Assembly: GCF_900156695.1 (NCBI RefSeq)
Contig: NZ_FTOM01000001.1
Coordinates: forward strand, 806,001 to 870,000
Length of the DNA stretch: 64,000 bases
Direction of reading: 5' to 3'
DNA from: Phaeovulum vinaykumarii
GTDB lineage: Bacteria > Pseudomonadota > Alphaproteobacteria > Rhodobacterales > Rhodobacteraceae
In this document: piece after piece, positions 26,276-33,787 of the stretch
Layout: every line of letters begins with the position of its first letter
Position numbering within the stretch: position 1 is the first letter of the stretch
Position numbers and translations under genes: made by a program
Notes under the pieces: model-generated
The model's database searches: none
Told to the model about the DNA's origin: nothing
What the model saw: the letters and a program-made list of their open reading frames with translations, nothing else

Positions 26276-26300
26276 CTCTCTCCAATATCACTCTCGACAC
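26244..26300 (-). CDS. Candidate short ORF 1 in the arfB leader (18 codons) with extended Shine-Dalgarno
   Basis: GTG start at 26300 and TGA stop at 26244; peptide MSRVILERGVGTVTRSGA. The upstream tract at 26302-26316 (minus strand GAAAGGAGGTGGTCC) is complementary to the 3' end of 16S rRNA over about 14 of 15 bases, far more than an ordinary site, with GGAGG seven bases before the GTG. That makes ribosome loading almost certain if the region is transcribed. The function of the peptide is unknown. It may be a leader peptide for the terminator downstream. Confidence 0.4.
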   Translation of the reverse strand: MSRVILERGVGTVTRSGA

Positions 26301-26371
26301 TGGACCACCTCCTTTCGCTGGGTTGCCGTATGGGCCCAGCGTGCCACAGATCTGGTGCGTGTCAAAGACTT

Positions 26372-27004
26372 TCACGCAAGGCGTGGACGATATTGCCGCA
26401 CAATGAGGCGAAACGGGATCAGCGCGACCACGGCCAGGGCAAGTTTGACACTCCAGTCCGCCACCGCCAGCGACACCCACAGCGGCGCGCCCGGCCCCTG
26501 CCCCAGCAGCGGCACGGTTTCCGCCGCCCAGAGGGTGTCGACCGCCGGCTCCAGCGGGATCAGCGCGGCCGAGAAGGCGACGAAGAAGAAGATCGCGGTA
26601 TCGAGCGAGGCGCCCAGCAGCGTGGACACCATCGGCGCGCGCCACCAACTGCCCGCGCGCAGCCGGTCAAAGACCGCCACGTCCAGCATCTGCGCCGACA
26701 GGAACGCCAGCCCCGAGGCCAGCGCGATGCGCAAGGTGGTCTTGTCGAGACCCGCCGCAGCAAAGGAGCACAGCACCCCCACGACAAAGCCCGCCACCAC
26801 GACGCGCCGCGCCGCTGCGGGGCCGTGAAAGCGGTTGGTCAGGTCGGTGACAAGGAAGGCGACGGGATAGGTGAAGGCCCCCCAGGTCAGCCAGTCGCCC
26901 AGCAGGAACTGGACCAGGATGTTCGAGGCCACGACCACCATGGCCATGGCCACAATGGCAGGAAGCAGCGCGCCCAGGCGCGGCATTTCGGAAGAACGGG
27001 TCAT
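26372..27004 (-). CDS. Queuosine-precursor transporter (YhhQ/VUT family)
   Basis: A 210-aa inner-membrane protein with about six helices. TYPVAFLVTDLTNRFHG (about 44-60) is the family signature of the COG1738 vitamin-uptake-like transporters, which salvage queuine/preQ0/preQ1 for tRNA modification. The end AVADWSVKLALAVVALIPFR is also typical. Usual length for the family. It is transcribed towards the arfB leader, which starts immediately after its stop. Confidence 0.9.
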   Translation of the reverse strand: MTRSSEMPRLGALLPAIVAMAMVVVASNILVQFLLGDWLTWGAFTYPVAFLVTDLTNRFHGPAAARRVVVAGFVVGVLCSFAAAGLDKTTLRIALASGLAFLSAQMLDVAVFDRLRAGSWWRAPMVSTLLGASLDTAIFFFVAFSAALIPLEPAVDTLWAAETVPLLGQGPGAPLWVSLAVADWSVKLALAVVALIPFRLIVRQYRPRLA

Positions 27005-27122
27005 GTCATGTCCGTTTTGGCAAGGTTGCGGAGACTTGGCCCGCCGACCGGCAGGCGCGCCCCTCTAGCGCCCGGCGGGGGCGGCTGTCAATCTCGGCGA
27101 TGACGGGACGGTGGCGGCGGGC

Positions 27123-28088
27123 TCAGTCGGGCAGGCGGTATTCGACCAGCTGCGCACGCTGGAACGACCGGAAATTGTCGTCCGAGACCATGCTGGCGCG
27201 CAGCCGCCCCGCGCCGTCACGCCAGACCGCCAGCCCCTCGAGGTTGTCGTATTGCCCCAGGACCGAGGTCATCAGAACCTGCCCCATCTGCGGCGCCCCC
27301 CCGGCCAGATCGGCAGGCGCAAAGCGGCGCAGGCGCGACACGAAGCCCAAGGGCCCCCAGAAGGCGCGCTCAAGCAGGTAGAGCCGCCCGTCGGGGCCGA
27401 AATCCGCCCCCACCGCCATGAAGGCGCCGTCGCGGGCAATGGCGCCCGCGCGCGTCCAGCGCCCGGCGGCATGGCGCCAGATCACGAAAACGCTCTGATG
27501 CGGGGTTTCCGACATCGTCCAGAGCGCGCCATCGGGCGCCAGGGCCAGCGCCTCCATGCCGGAGTTCTCGCCGAATTCGGTGACCTGTGGGGGCGGCGGA
27601 ACCTCGGCGCGGGCGGAAAGGGCCGTGCCGCGCGCCAGATCATAGCGCGCGATGCGGTGCTTGCCCTCGAAGCTGATCCAGATCGCGCCGCGCCGGCCCA
27701 GCGCCAGCCCCTCGGAATCGCCCTGCATCTTGTAAAGGGTCTGCCCCTGCATCCCGCGCAGCGCGACCCGCGCCACCGGGCCCAGGCGGCGCGGCACGCC
27801 GCGGCTGTCGCGCCGGATCTCGCCGACAAACAGCGCCGCATGATCGGACAGCGCCAGGAAGCGTGCGCCCCCCGACAGGATCGCCACCCCCGAAATGCCC
27901 TGAAGCGTGGCGCCATCCTCGGCCACAAGCGGGATGGAGGCCAGGAATTCGGCCTGCGCCCCGGCGTCTGGGCGATCGGCCGCCCAGACGCCAGCCGCCC
28001 AGACGCCGATCCCCAGCGCCCCGATCCCGACCAGCGCGGCCAGCGCGCGCAGACGCCGGCTCACCGTGACCGCAAGACCTGCGCGCAT
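27123..28088 (-). CDS. Esterase-like activity of phytase (phytase-like) family exported protein
   Basis: 321 aa. An N-terminal hydrophobic segment (about 13-36) probably acts as a signal or anchor, ending in VWAADRPDAG. The rest is a beta-propeller-like phytase-like domain with repeated sheets, for example GDSEGLALGRRGAIWISFEG and MEALALAPDGALWTMSE. Members are annotated by fold; activity is unproven and may be phosphoesterase or lactonase-like. Its start overlaps the end of mepA by 28 bases, so the two are co-transcribed; a later start is possible but would lose the signal segment. Confidence 0.8.
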   Translation of the reverse strand: MRAGLAVTVSRRLRALAALVGIGALGIGVWAAGVWAADRPDAGAQAEFLASIPLVAEDGATLQGISGVAILSGGARFLALSDHAALFVGEIRRDSRGVPRRLGPVARVALRGMQGQTLYKMQGDSEGLALGRRGAIWISFEGKHRIARYDLARGTALSARAEVPPPPQVTEFGENSGMEALALAPDGALWTMSETPHQSVFVIWRHAAGRWTRAGAIARDGAFMAVGADFGPDGRLYLLERAFWGPLGFVSRLRRFAPADLAGGAPQMGQVLMTSVLGQYDNLEGLAVWRDGAGRLRASMVSDDNFRSFQRAQLVEYRLPD

Positions 28089-28969
28089 TGCGGCGGCAGA
28101 TCAGCCATGGTGTAGGTCTTGGCGTTGCGCGGCGGCGGCCCCGTGCGCCTGGGCCGCGGCGGCGGATTGCGCAGCTCCTCAAGATAGGTCGTCACCCACC
28201 ACATCAGGCTGTCGTCGCAGCCATCCCCCCCGTTCGACAATTGCGCGACGGTGGGTTTCTGACGTTCGCACAACGGGTTGCCGGGCGGACATTTCAGGCG
28301 CACGTGGAAATGGGTGTTGTGCCCGTAAAGCGGCCGGATCTTCTGAAGCCACTTGCGGTCGGCACGCGTGGCGGTCCGGCACATCTCGATCTTGACCGCG
28401 GCTGCCACGAAGATGCGGTCCACCCGCGGGTCCGACGCCGCCGCGCGCAAAAGCGCATGGTGCACCGGCGTCCAGTTGCCGTTGACGCGGGTCTGGTCAT
28501 TGGTGCGCACCGAAATCGACGAGATATTCTCTCGCGCGCGCCGCGACAGGTCCAGCCGCTTGGGCGGCAACATCCAGATATCGGCATCCAGCCCGATCTG
28601 GTGGCTGGCATGCCCCCCGGTCATCGGCCCGCCGCGCGGCTGGCTCAGGTCGCCGATATAAAGCCCCGGCCAGCCCAGTTGCCGCGCCGTGGCCGACAGG
28701 TCGATCAGATATTGCACCAGTTCCGGCTGGCCCCAGTTGCGGTTGCGCGACAGCCGCATCGCCTGCCAGGTCGGCCCGCTTTCGGGCAGCGCCACCAGCC
28801 CCGAGGCACAGCCCCGCGAATAGAAGCCGATCGCCTGCGAGGGCTGGCGCGACGGCACGGTCTGCGCCCCGAAAAGCTGCCGCGCCAGAGGCTCGGCCCC
28901 GGCGGGCAGCGCCAGCCCCGCGGCAAGGCCAAGGGCAAGGGCGGCAGCGGTCAGGGACAGGGATCGCAC
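28061..28969 (-). CDS. mepA: Penicillin-insensitive murein endopeptidase MepA
   Basis: A 302-aa periplasmic zinc peptidase that cuts the D-Ala-mDAP cross-link of peptidoglycan. The signal peptide ends near residue 25 (LPAGA). LAS-type metal ligands are visible: H120 and D127 in GGHASHQIGLDADIW, and H220/H222 in GHNTHFHVRL. Six Cys (for example C54, C197, C226, C234) suggest disulfides as in E. coli MepA. The C-terminus carries a Pro/Arg-rich extension. Gene pair with the phytase-like protein. Confidence 0.94.
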   Translation of the reverse strand: MRSLSLTAAALALGLAAGLALPAGAEPLARQLFGAQTVPSRQPSQAIGFYSRGCASGLVALPESGPTWQAMRLSRNRNWGQPELVQYLIDLSATARQLGWPGLYIGDLSQPRGGPMTGGHASHQIGLDADIWMLPPKRLDLSRRARENISSISVRTNDQTRVNGNWTPVHHALLRAAASDPRVDRIFVAAAVKIEMCRTATRADRKWLQKIRPLYGHNTHFHVRLKCPPGNPLCERQKPTVAQLSNGGDGCDDSLMWWVTTYLEELRNPPPRPRRTGPPPRNAKTYTMADLPPQCAQVLRSR

Positions 28970-29000
28970 GCGCGGACCTCCGGGGTTGGAACGGCGGGAC

Positions 29001-30362
29001 TTATCGAGGGCGCGCCCCCTCGGGCTTGACCCAGACTAGCAGCACGAGACCCGCAAGGAAAAGCACGAACAGGGGAACGATGCCGGCCTGCTGCGAGCCC
29101 GTGACCTGCGTCGCCACGCCCACCGACAGCGGCGCGATGAACGCGGTCGCCTTGCCCGCCAGCGCATAGAGCCCGAAGCTCTCGGTCGATTTCGCGGGGT
29201 CGGACTGGCGCACCATCATCGTCCGCGAGGCCGATTGCAGCGCCCCCGCCGCCGCCCCGATCAGCCCGCCCAGCGCAAGGAAGACGACATCGGGCAGATG
29301 GCTTTCGGGCGGAACCGGCATGCCGAAGACGGCCTCGCGCGAGACCTGGATCACCGCCAGCGTCACCAGCGCCAGCACGATCACCGTCACCACGATAACG
29401 GGCTTGGGCCCCCAGCGGCTGTCGGCGCGCCCGCCCACCCAGGCGAAGATCGCGCCCGCGGTGGCGCCCAGGATGCCGAACTCGCCCACCTGCACGATCG
29501 ACCAGCCCAGCACCCCCGCGGCATAGATCCCGCCGAAGAAGAAGATGCCGTTCAGCGCATCGCGGTAAAGCATCGACGACGCGAGATAGGCCGCCAGCGA
29601 GGGATTGCGCGGCAGGCCCTTCAGCGTGGATTTCAGCTCGGGCCAGGCCTCGCGCGCGGCCTGCCCCACGCTGACCCGGTCGGGGCGGGCGCGGTCGCGC
29701 ACGAACAGGAAGAAGGGGATCATGAAGACCACATACCACAGCGCGGTCAGCGGCCCGACAGCGCGCGTCCCCTCGCGCGCGGCGGCATCAAGGCCAAAGA
29801 TCGGCGCGCTTCCGATCAGCGTCACGCCTTGGGCATTCTCGGCCAGGAAGGCCAGCGTGAAGATCAGCGACACGAGGCCCCCGACATAGCCGAAGGCCCA
29901 GCCCGACCCCGAGATCCGGCCGATCTCGTCGCGGGTGCCCAGATCGGGCAGCAGCGCGTTGGTGAAGATGGTGGCGAATTCCATCCCGATCAGCCCCAGC
30001 GCAAAGGCGCCCATCACGAACCACAGGTTGAAATCCCCCGGCACGGCCCACCACAGCCCCCAGGCCCCCAGCACATACATCACCGAAAACAGCGCGACAA
30101 AGGCGATCCGTCCCCCCGCCCGGTCGGCCACCGCCCCCAGCAGCGGCGCCAGCACCGCGATCAGCAGGCCCGCGGCCCCGATCCCGTAGCCCCAGACCGT
30201 CTGCGCGCGCGAGCCGTCGCCCAGAAGCTCCTTCATGTAGGGGGCAAAGACGAAGTTCAGCAGCAGCGTGTTGTAAGGCTGGCTGGCCCAGTCGAAGAAG
30301 AACCACCCCCAGATGCGCCGCCGCGCGCCAGGGGGGCGGGCGGGGCTTGCGGTCTCGGACAT
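29001..30362 (-). CDS. MFS transporter, UMF1/Atg22-like family
   Basis: A 453-aa inner-membrane protein with about 12 helices. WGWFFFDWASQPYNTLLLNFVFAP near the N-terminus is the signature of the UMF1 group (Atg22-like); its Atg22 relatives in yeast export amino acids from the vacuole. GRISGSGWAFGYVGGL (about 147-162) is the second conserved patch. Substrate unknown; nucleoside, amino-acid or peptide-degradation products have been suggested for the group. It sits upstream of mepA on the same strand, so a role in taking up wall-derived products is possible but unsupported. Confidence 0.85.
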   Translation of the reverse strand: MSETASPARPPGARRRIWGWFFFDWASQPYNTLLLNFVFAPYMKELLGDGSRAQTVWGYGIGAAGLLIAVLAPLLGAVADRAGGRIAFVALFSVMYVLGAWGLWWAVPGDFNLWFVMGAFALGLIGMEFATIFTNALLPDLGTRDEIGRISGSGWAFGYVGGLVSLIFTLAFLAENAQGVTLIGSAPIFGLDAAAREGTRAVGPLTALWYVVFMIPFFLFVRDRARPDRVSVGQAAREAWPELKSTLKGLPRNPSLAAYLASSMLYRDALNGIFFFGGIYAAGVLGWSIVQVGEFGILGATAGAIFAWVGGRADSRWGPKPVIVVTVIVLALVTLAVIQVSREAVFGMPVPPESHLPDVVFLALGGLIGAAAGALQSASRTMMVRQSDPAKSTESFGLYALAGKATAFIAPLSVGVATQVTGSQQAGIVPLFVLFLAGLVLLVWVKPEGARPR

Positions 30363-30441
30363 GTCGGGCCTCTCGCTCTGCGGCGCAGGAACGCCCGCGC
30401 GCTGTCCCGATCAAGCCCGAAATCGTGCCGCGGGGCAAGCA

Positions 30442-30459
30442 AGCCCGCCGCGGCGGGCT
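30442..30459 (-). terminator. Palindromic hairpin between the thioesterase and the MFS gene
   Basis: A perfect 18-base palindrome, AGCCCGCCGCGGCGGGCT, sits 32 bases after the thioesterase-like stop and 79 bases before the MFS start. No U-tract. Possible terminator or operator. Confidence 0.3.
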
Positions 30460-30491
30460 GCCGCGCGGGGGCGAGTGTGGGGGGGCGGCCC

Positions 30492-31022
30492 TCAGAATTC
30501 GGGCGGCCAGGGGCGCCGGGCCTCGGCCGCGATCCAGGCCGAGACCCATTCGGGCAGCACCGGGCTTTCGGGGGCGACCTTCATCGCGCGGGCGACCTCG
30601 GCGGGCGGCACGATCCCCGCCTTCGAGGTGATGGCCGTGCGCAACAGCATGTGCGAGGTGCATTCGCCCTGCTTCCACATCGCCTGTTCGATGTAGAAGA
30701 AGCGCGCATCCCACCCCAGGCAGCGCGAGCGCATCTCGATCCGGTCCCACATCCTGACCCGGCGGCGATAGCGCGTGGTGTTGCCCGCGACCGTGATGCC
30801 CCAGCCATTGGGCCGCAACACCCCGATCAGGCCGGTGCGCATGGCAAAGGGGATGCGCCCCAGATCATAGAGCGTCAGCGTGCGGCCGTTGTTGAGTTCG
30901 ATCCACGGGTCGAGATCCCAGGGCCAGCAGATATGATGCGAGACATGCACGCCGTCGATCGGCAGGGGCGGGGCATTGCGGGTGGTCCACCATTCCTTGG
31001 CCAGACGCAGAAAGGGATACAT
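30492..31022 (-). CDS. Thioesterase-like (hotdog fold) protein
   Basis: 176 aa. The HVSHHICWPWDLDPWIELNNGRTLTLYDLGR region (about 26-56) carries the Asp and N-G-R helix start of the 4HBT/THEM6-like hotdog fold. The rest is a beta sheet (WDRIEMRSRCLGWDARFFYIEQAM). Enzymes of this type hydrolyse acyl-CoA; the acyl chain is unknown. I chose the ATG at 31022, with AGGAGA upstream, not the 70-codon extension, which is low-complexity and includes a tandem DNA repeat. Confidence 0.8.
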   Translation of the reverse strand: MYPFLRLAKEWWTTRNAPPLPIDGVHVSHHICWPWDLDPWIELNNGRTLTLYDLGRIPFAMRTGLIGVLRPNGWGITVAGNTTRYRRRVRMWDRIEMRSRCLGWDARFFYIEQAMWKQGECTSHMLLRTAITSKAGIVPPAEVARAMKVAPESPVLPEWVSAWIAAEARRPWPPEF

Positions 31023-31110
31023 CGCAAAAGGTCTCCTGAACGCTGCCCCAGCCGTCGCCCGCCGGCGCGCGCAGGTCAACCCCGACGCCGCGTCGCGGCG
31101 AGCCGCCGCG

Positions 31111-31158
31111 AACAGTATTCCGGCGCGCCGCGCAAACAGCATCCCGGCACGCCGCGCG
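31111..31158. repeat. Two-copy 24-bp tandem repeat
   Basis: Two adjacent 24-base copies (31111-31134 and 31135-31158; 20 of 24 identical) lie in the 261-base divergent gap between the thioesterase-like gene and yggT. Each contains a CGGC-GCCG dyad. Possibly a slipped-strand duplication; no regulatory meaning is evident. Confidence 0.6.
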
Positions 31159-31283
31159 ATCAGATGGGCAGCATGGTTCCGGCGCCACCGCGCCCCGGCT
31201 CTTTCGGGCAAATCCGCGCCATCAGGTTGCAAGGCGGGCCTTGGTGGCTTACCTCATGGCGCACACATCCGACGGAGGCGCCG

Positions 31284-31577
31284 ATGGGCACGCTGTTTGA
31301 AGCTCTCATGCTGATCCTGAACGTGGTCTGGTTCATCATGATCGCGCATATCGTCCTGAGCTGGCTGATCAGCTTCCAGGTTCTCAACGTCCGCCAGCCG
31401 ACCGTCGGGCAGATCTGGTATGGCCTGAACCGCCTGCTTGAACCGGTCTACGGCCCGGTGCGGCGGATGCTGCCCAACACCGGCGGGCTGGATCTGGCGC
31501 CGCTGGTGGTGTTCATCGTCGTCATCATCGCCCAGCGCGCGCTGATGAACAACGCAGGCTTCTTCTACGGCTATTGA
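31284..31577 (+). CDS. YggT family membrane protein
   Basis: A 97-aa inner-membrane protein with two hydrophobic segments (about 10-32 and 69-86) and the YggT motif RLLEPVYGPVRRMLPNTGGLD between them. The family is linked to osmotic tolerance, cell division and polar assembly in different bacteria; no biochemical function is settled. The ATG at 31284 has GGAGG seven bases upstream. recQ follows after 19 bases on the same strand, so they are probably co-transcribed. Confidence 0.92.
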   Translation: MGTLFEALMLILNVVWFIMIAHIVLSWLISFQVLNVRQPTVGQIWYGLNRLLEPVYGPVRRMLPNTGGLDLAPLVVFIVVIIAQRALMNNAGFFYGY

Positions 31578-31596
31578 TCCGCAAGGGGGCGGCGGC

Positions 31597-33663
31597 ATGA
31601 CAGCGGCCGAGACCGCCGCCGCGGACCCCCGTGGCCTTCTGTCCCGGATCTGGGGCTTTCACGATTTCCGTCCCGGCCAGGAGGAGATCGTCCAGGCCGT
31701 CATCGCCGGGCATGACACGCTGGCGATCATGCCCACGGGCGGCGGCAAGTCGCTGTGCTATCAACTTCCCGCGCTCTGCCGCCCCGGCCTGACGCTGGTC
31801 ATCTCGCCACTGATCGCGCTCATGCGCGACCAGGTGCGCGCGCTGCGGGCCGCGGGGGTCGAGGCCGGGTCGCTGTCCTCGGGCAACACCGAGGAGGAAA
31901 CCGCCGAGGTGCAGGCCGCCCTGCGCGAGGGGCGGCTTCGCCTTCTCTACATGGCACCCGAGCGGCTGGCGGCATCCGGCACGACGGCCTTCCTGTCGCG
32001 CGCGGGCGTCGGCCTGATCGCCGTCGACGAGGCCCATTGCGTCAGCCAATGGGGCCACGACTTCCGCCCCGATTATCTGCGCATCGGCGCGCTCCGGCGT
32101 GAACTGGGCGTGCCGCTGGCCGCCTTCACCGCCACCGCAGACCCCGAGACCCGCACCGAGATCGCCCGCCGCCTGTTCGGCGAAGCGCCCCCCCGCACCT
32201 TCCTGCGCGGCTTCGACCGGCCCAATATCCACCTGGCCTTCCAGCCCAAGAACGGCCCCCGCGCCCAGATCCTGAGCTTTGCCGCCGCGCGCCGGGGCCG
32301 GTCGGGCATCGTCTATTGCGCCACCCGCGCCAAGACCGAAAGCCTGGCCGCCGCGCTCTGCGCCGAAGGGCACCCGGCGGTGGCCTATCACGGCGGCATG
32401 GAGGCCGAGGCCCGCCGCGCGGTCGAGGCCCGCTTCCAGCGCGAGGATGGGCTGATCGTCGTGGCCACGGTGGCCTTCGGCATGGGCATCGACAAGCCCG
32501 ACATCCGCTGGGTGGCCCATGCCGACCTGCCCAAGTCGATCGAGGCCTATTATCAGGAGATCGGCCGCGCCGGCCGCGACGGCGCCCCGGCCGAGACGCT
32601 GACCCTCTATGGCGCCGAGGACATCCGCCTGCGCCGCGCCCAGATCGACGAGAGCCCCGCGCCGCCCGAACGCAAGGAGGCCGACCACCAGCGGCTGAAC
32701 GCGCTGCTGGGGCTGGCCGAGGCCACCGGCTGCCGGCGCGTGCGGCTGCTGGCCTATTTCGGCGAGGACGCCGGGCCCTGCGGCGCCTGTGACCTGTGCG
32801 ACAGCCCGCCCGATCTCTTCGACGCGACCGAGGCCACGCGCAAGGCGCTCTCGGCGATCCTGCGCAGCGACCAGTCCTTCGGCGCCAATCACGTCATCGA
32901 CATCCTGACCGGCACCACGACCGACCGCATCCGCGCCCGCCGCCACGACGAATTGCCCACCTTCGGCGTGGGCCGCGACCTGACGCGCCACGAATGGCAG
33001 GCGATCCTGCGCCAGATGCAGGGCCATGACCTGATCCGCCCCGACCCTTCCCGCCACGGCGCGCTGGTGCTGACCGAGACCGCCCGGCCGATCCTGCGCG
33101 GGGAACGCTCGATCACGCTGCGCCGCGATCTGGTGCGGCGCGCGCCCTCGGGGCCGGTCCTGCGCCGGCAGGTCTCCGAGGATGACGCGCCGCTCCTGTC
33201 GGCGCTCAAGGCAAAGCGGCGCGCGCTTGCCGAAGCGCAGGGCGTGCCGGCCTATGTGGTCTTTGCCGACCGCACCCTGATCGAGATGGCCGAGACCCGG
33301 CCCGGCACGCTGGACGAGATGGCGCGGATCTCGGGCGTCGGGGCCAAGAAGCTGGAAAGCTATGGCCAGGCCTTTCTCGAGGTGATCGCCGGCGCCATCG
33401 CCGAGACCCACCCCGCGCGGCGCAAGCTGGCCGGGCGCGCGGCCGGATCGCTCTATGACCGGCTGGCGGAAACGGCGGTGGCGCTGCGCCACGGCGCCGA
33501 TGGCACCGGCCGGCCGATGGACCTGCCGGCGGCCACGCTGGCGCGCATCGCCGAGACGCGGCCGCGCGACCGCACCGCCCTGGCGCGCATTGCCGGCATG
33601 ACCGAGGCGCGTCTGGACCGCTTTGCCGAACCATTCCTGGCGCTTCTGTCCGAGGAAACCTGA
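31597..33663 (+). CDS. recQ: ATP-dependent DNA helicase RecQ
   Basis: 688 aa. Helicase core: RecQ motif 0 (GFHDFRPGQEEIV), Walker A MPTGGGKS (45-52), a DEAH box within VDEAHCVSQWGHDFRPDYL, and motifs IV-VI ending QEIGRAGRDG. The zinc-binding Cys set is visible (CRRVRLLAYFGE then CGACDLC), followed by the winged helix and two HRDC-like domains at the C-terminus (around 545-610 and 620-688). Functions in recombination and fork repair. The tandem HRDC arrangement makes it longer than E. coli RecQ (about 609 aa). Confidence 0.96.
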   Translation: MTAAETAAADPRGLLSRIWGFHDFRPGQEEIVQAVIAGHDTLAIMPTGGGKSLCYQLPALCRPGLTLVISPLIALMRDQVRALRAAGVEAGSLSSGNTEEETAEVQAALREGRLRLLYMAPERLAASGTTAFLSRAGVGLIAVDEAHCVSQWGHDFRPDYLRIGALRRELGVPLAAFTATADPETRTEIARRLFGEAPPRTFLRGFDRPNIHLAFQPKNGPRAQILSFAAARRGRSGIVYCATRAKTESLAAALCAEGHPAVAYHGGMEAEARRAVEARFQREDGLIVVATVAFGMGIDKPDIRWVAHADLPKSIEAYYQEIGRAGRDGAPAETLTLYGAEDIRLRRAQIDESPAPPERKEADHQRLNALLGLAEATGCRRVRLLAYFGEDAGPCGACDLCDSPPDLFDATEATRKALSAILRSDQSFGANHVIDILTGTTTDRIRARRHDELPTFGVGRDLTRHEWQAILRQMQGHDLIRPDPSRHGALVLTETARPILRGERSITLRRDLVRRAPSGPVLRRQVSEDDAPLLSALKAKRRALAEAQGVPAYVVFADRTLIEMAETRPGTLDEMARISGVGAKKLESYGQAFLEVIAGAIAETHPARRKLAGRAAGSLYDRLAETAVALRHGADGTGRPMDLPAATLARIAETRPRDRTALARIAGMTEARLDRFAEPFLALLSEET

Positions 33664-33787
33664 CCCCCGCGCCCGCGGCAGGGGATTGTTTCCGTTGCAA
33701 TTCCTCCTCTTGCGCTGATCCGGCCGGGCGGGCACTCTGCGCGCTCGGCCCCCAGGGGGAACGGGCCGCGAGCAAGGGAGGAACATC

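Larger units (their letters stand above)
26132..26345 (-). ncRNA. Candidate structured leader RNA / attenuator upstream of arfB
   Basis: The minus-strand transcript would fold into CGCTGGG/CCCAGCG (26341-26335 with 26322-26316) just 5' of the ribosome-binding site. Then two mutually exclusive stems can form. One is an 11-bp long-range stem with one bulge (26266-26256 with 26222-26211). The other is a local hairpin CGAGGG/CCCTCG (26234-26229 with 26223-26218). A terminator hairpin with a GCAA tetraloop ends it. Such alternative pairing plus short coding frames is what an attenuator looks like. A stand-alone small RNA or small mRNA with its own terminator is equally possible. No known RNA family was recognised. 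Confidence 0.4.
26067..26371 (-). other. 305-base leader interval between the queuosine transporter and arfB
   Basis: There is no long gene. On the minus strand it holds, in order, a TTGACA hexamer (26360-26365), a 7-bp hairpin (26316-26341) and a long perfect Shine-Dalgarno tract. Two overlapping short reading frames, mutually exclusive stems and an intrinsic terminator follow. The parts are annotated separately. Confidence 0.6.

Noticed and set aside
26142-26345. arfB leader as 6S RNA or tmRNA
   Set aside because: It lacks the long rod-like self-pairing of 6S RNA and has no tRNA-like acceptor or tag reading frame of tmRNA.
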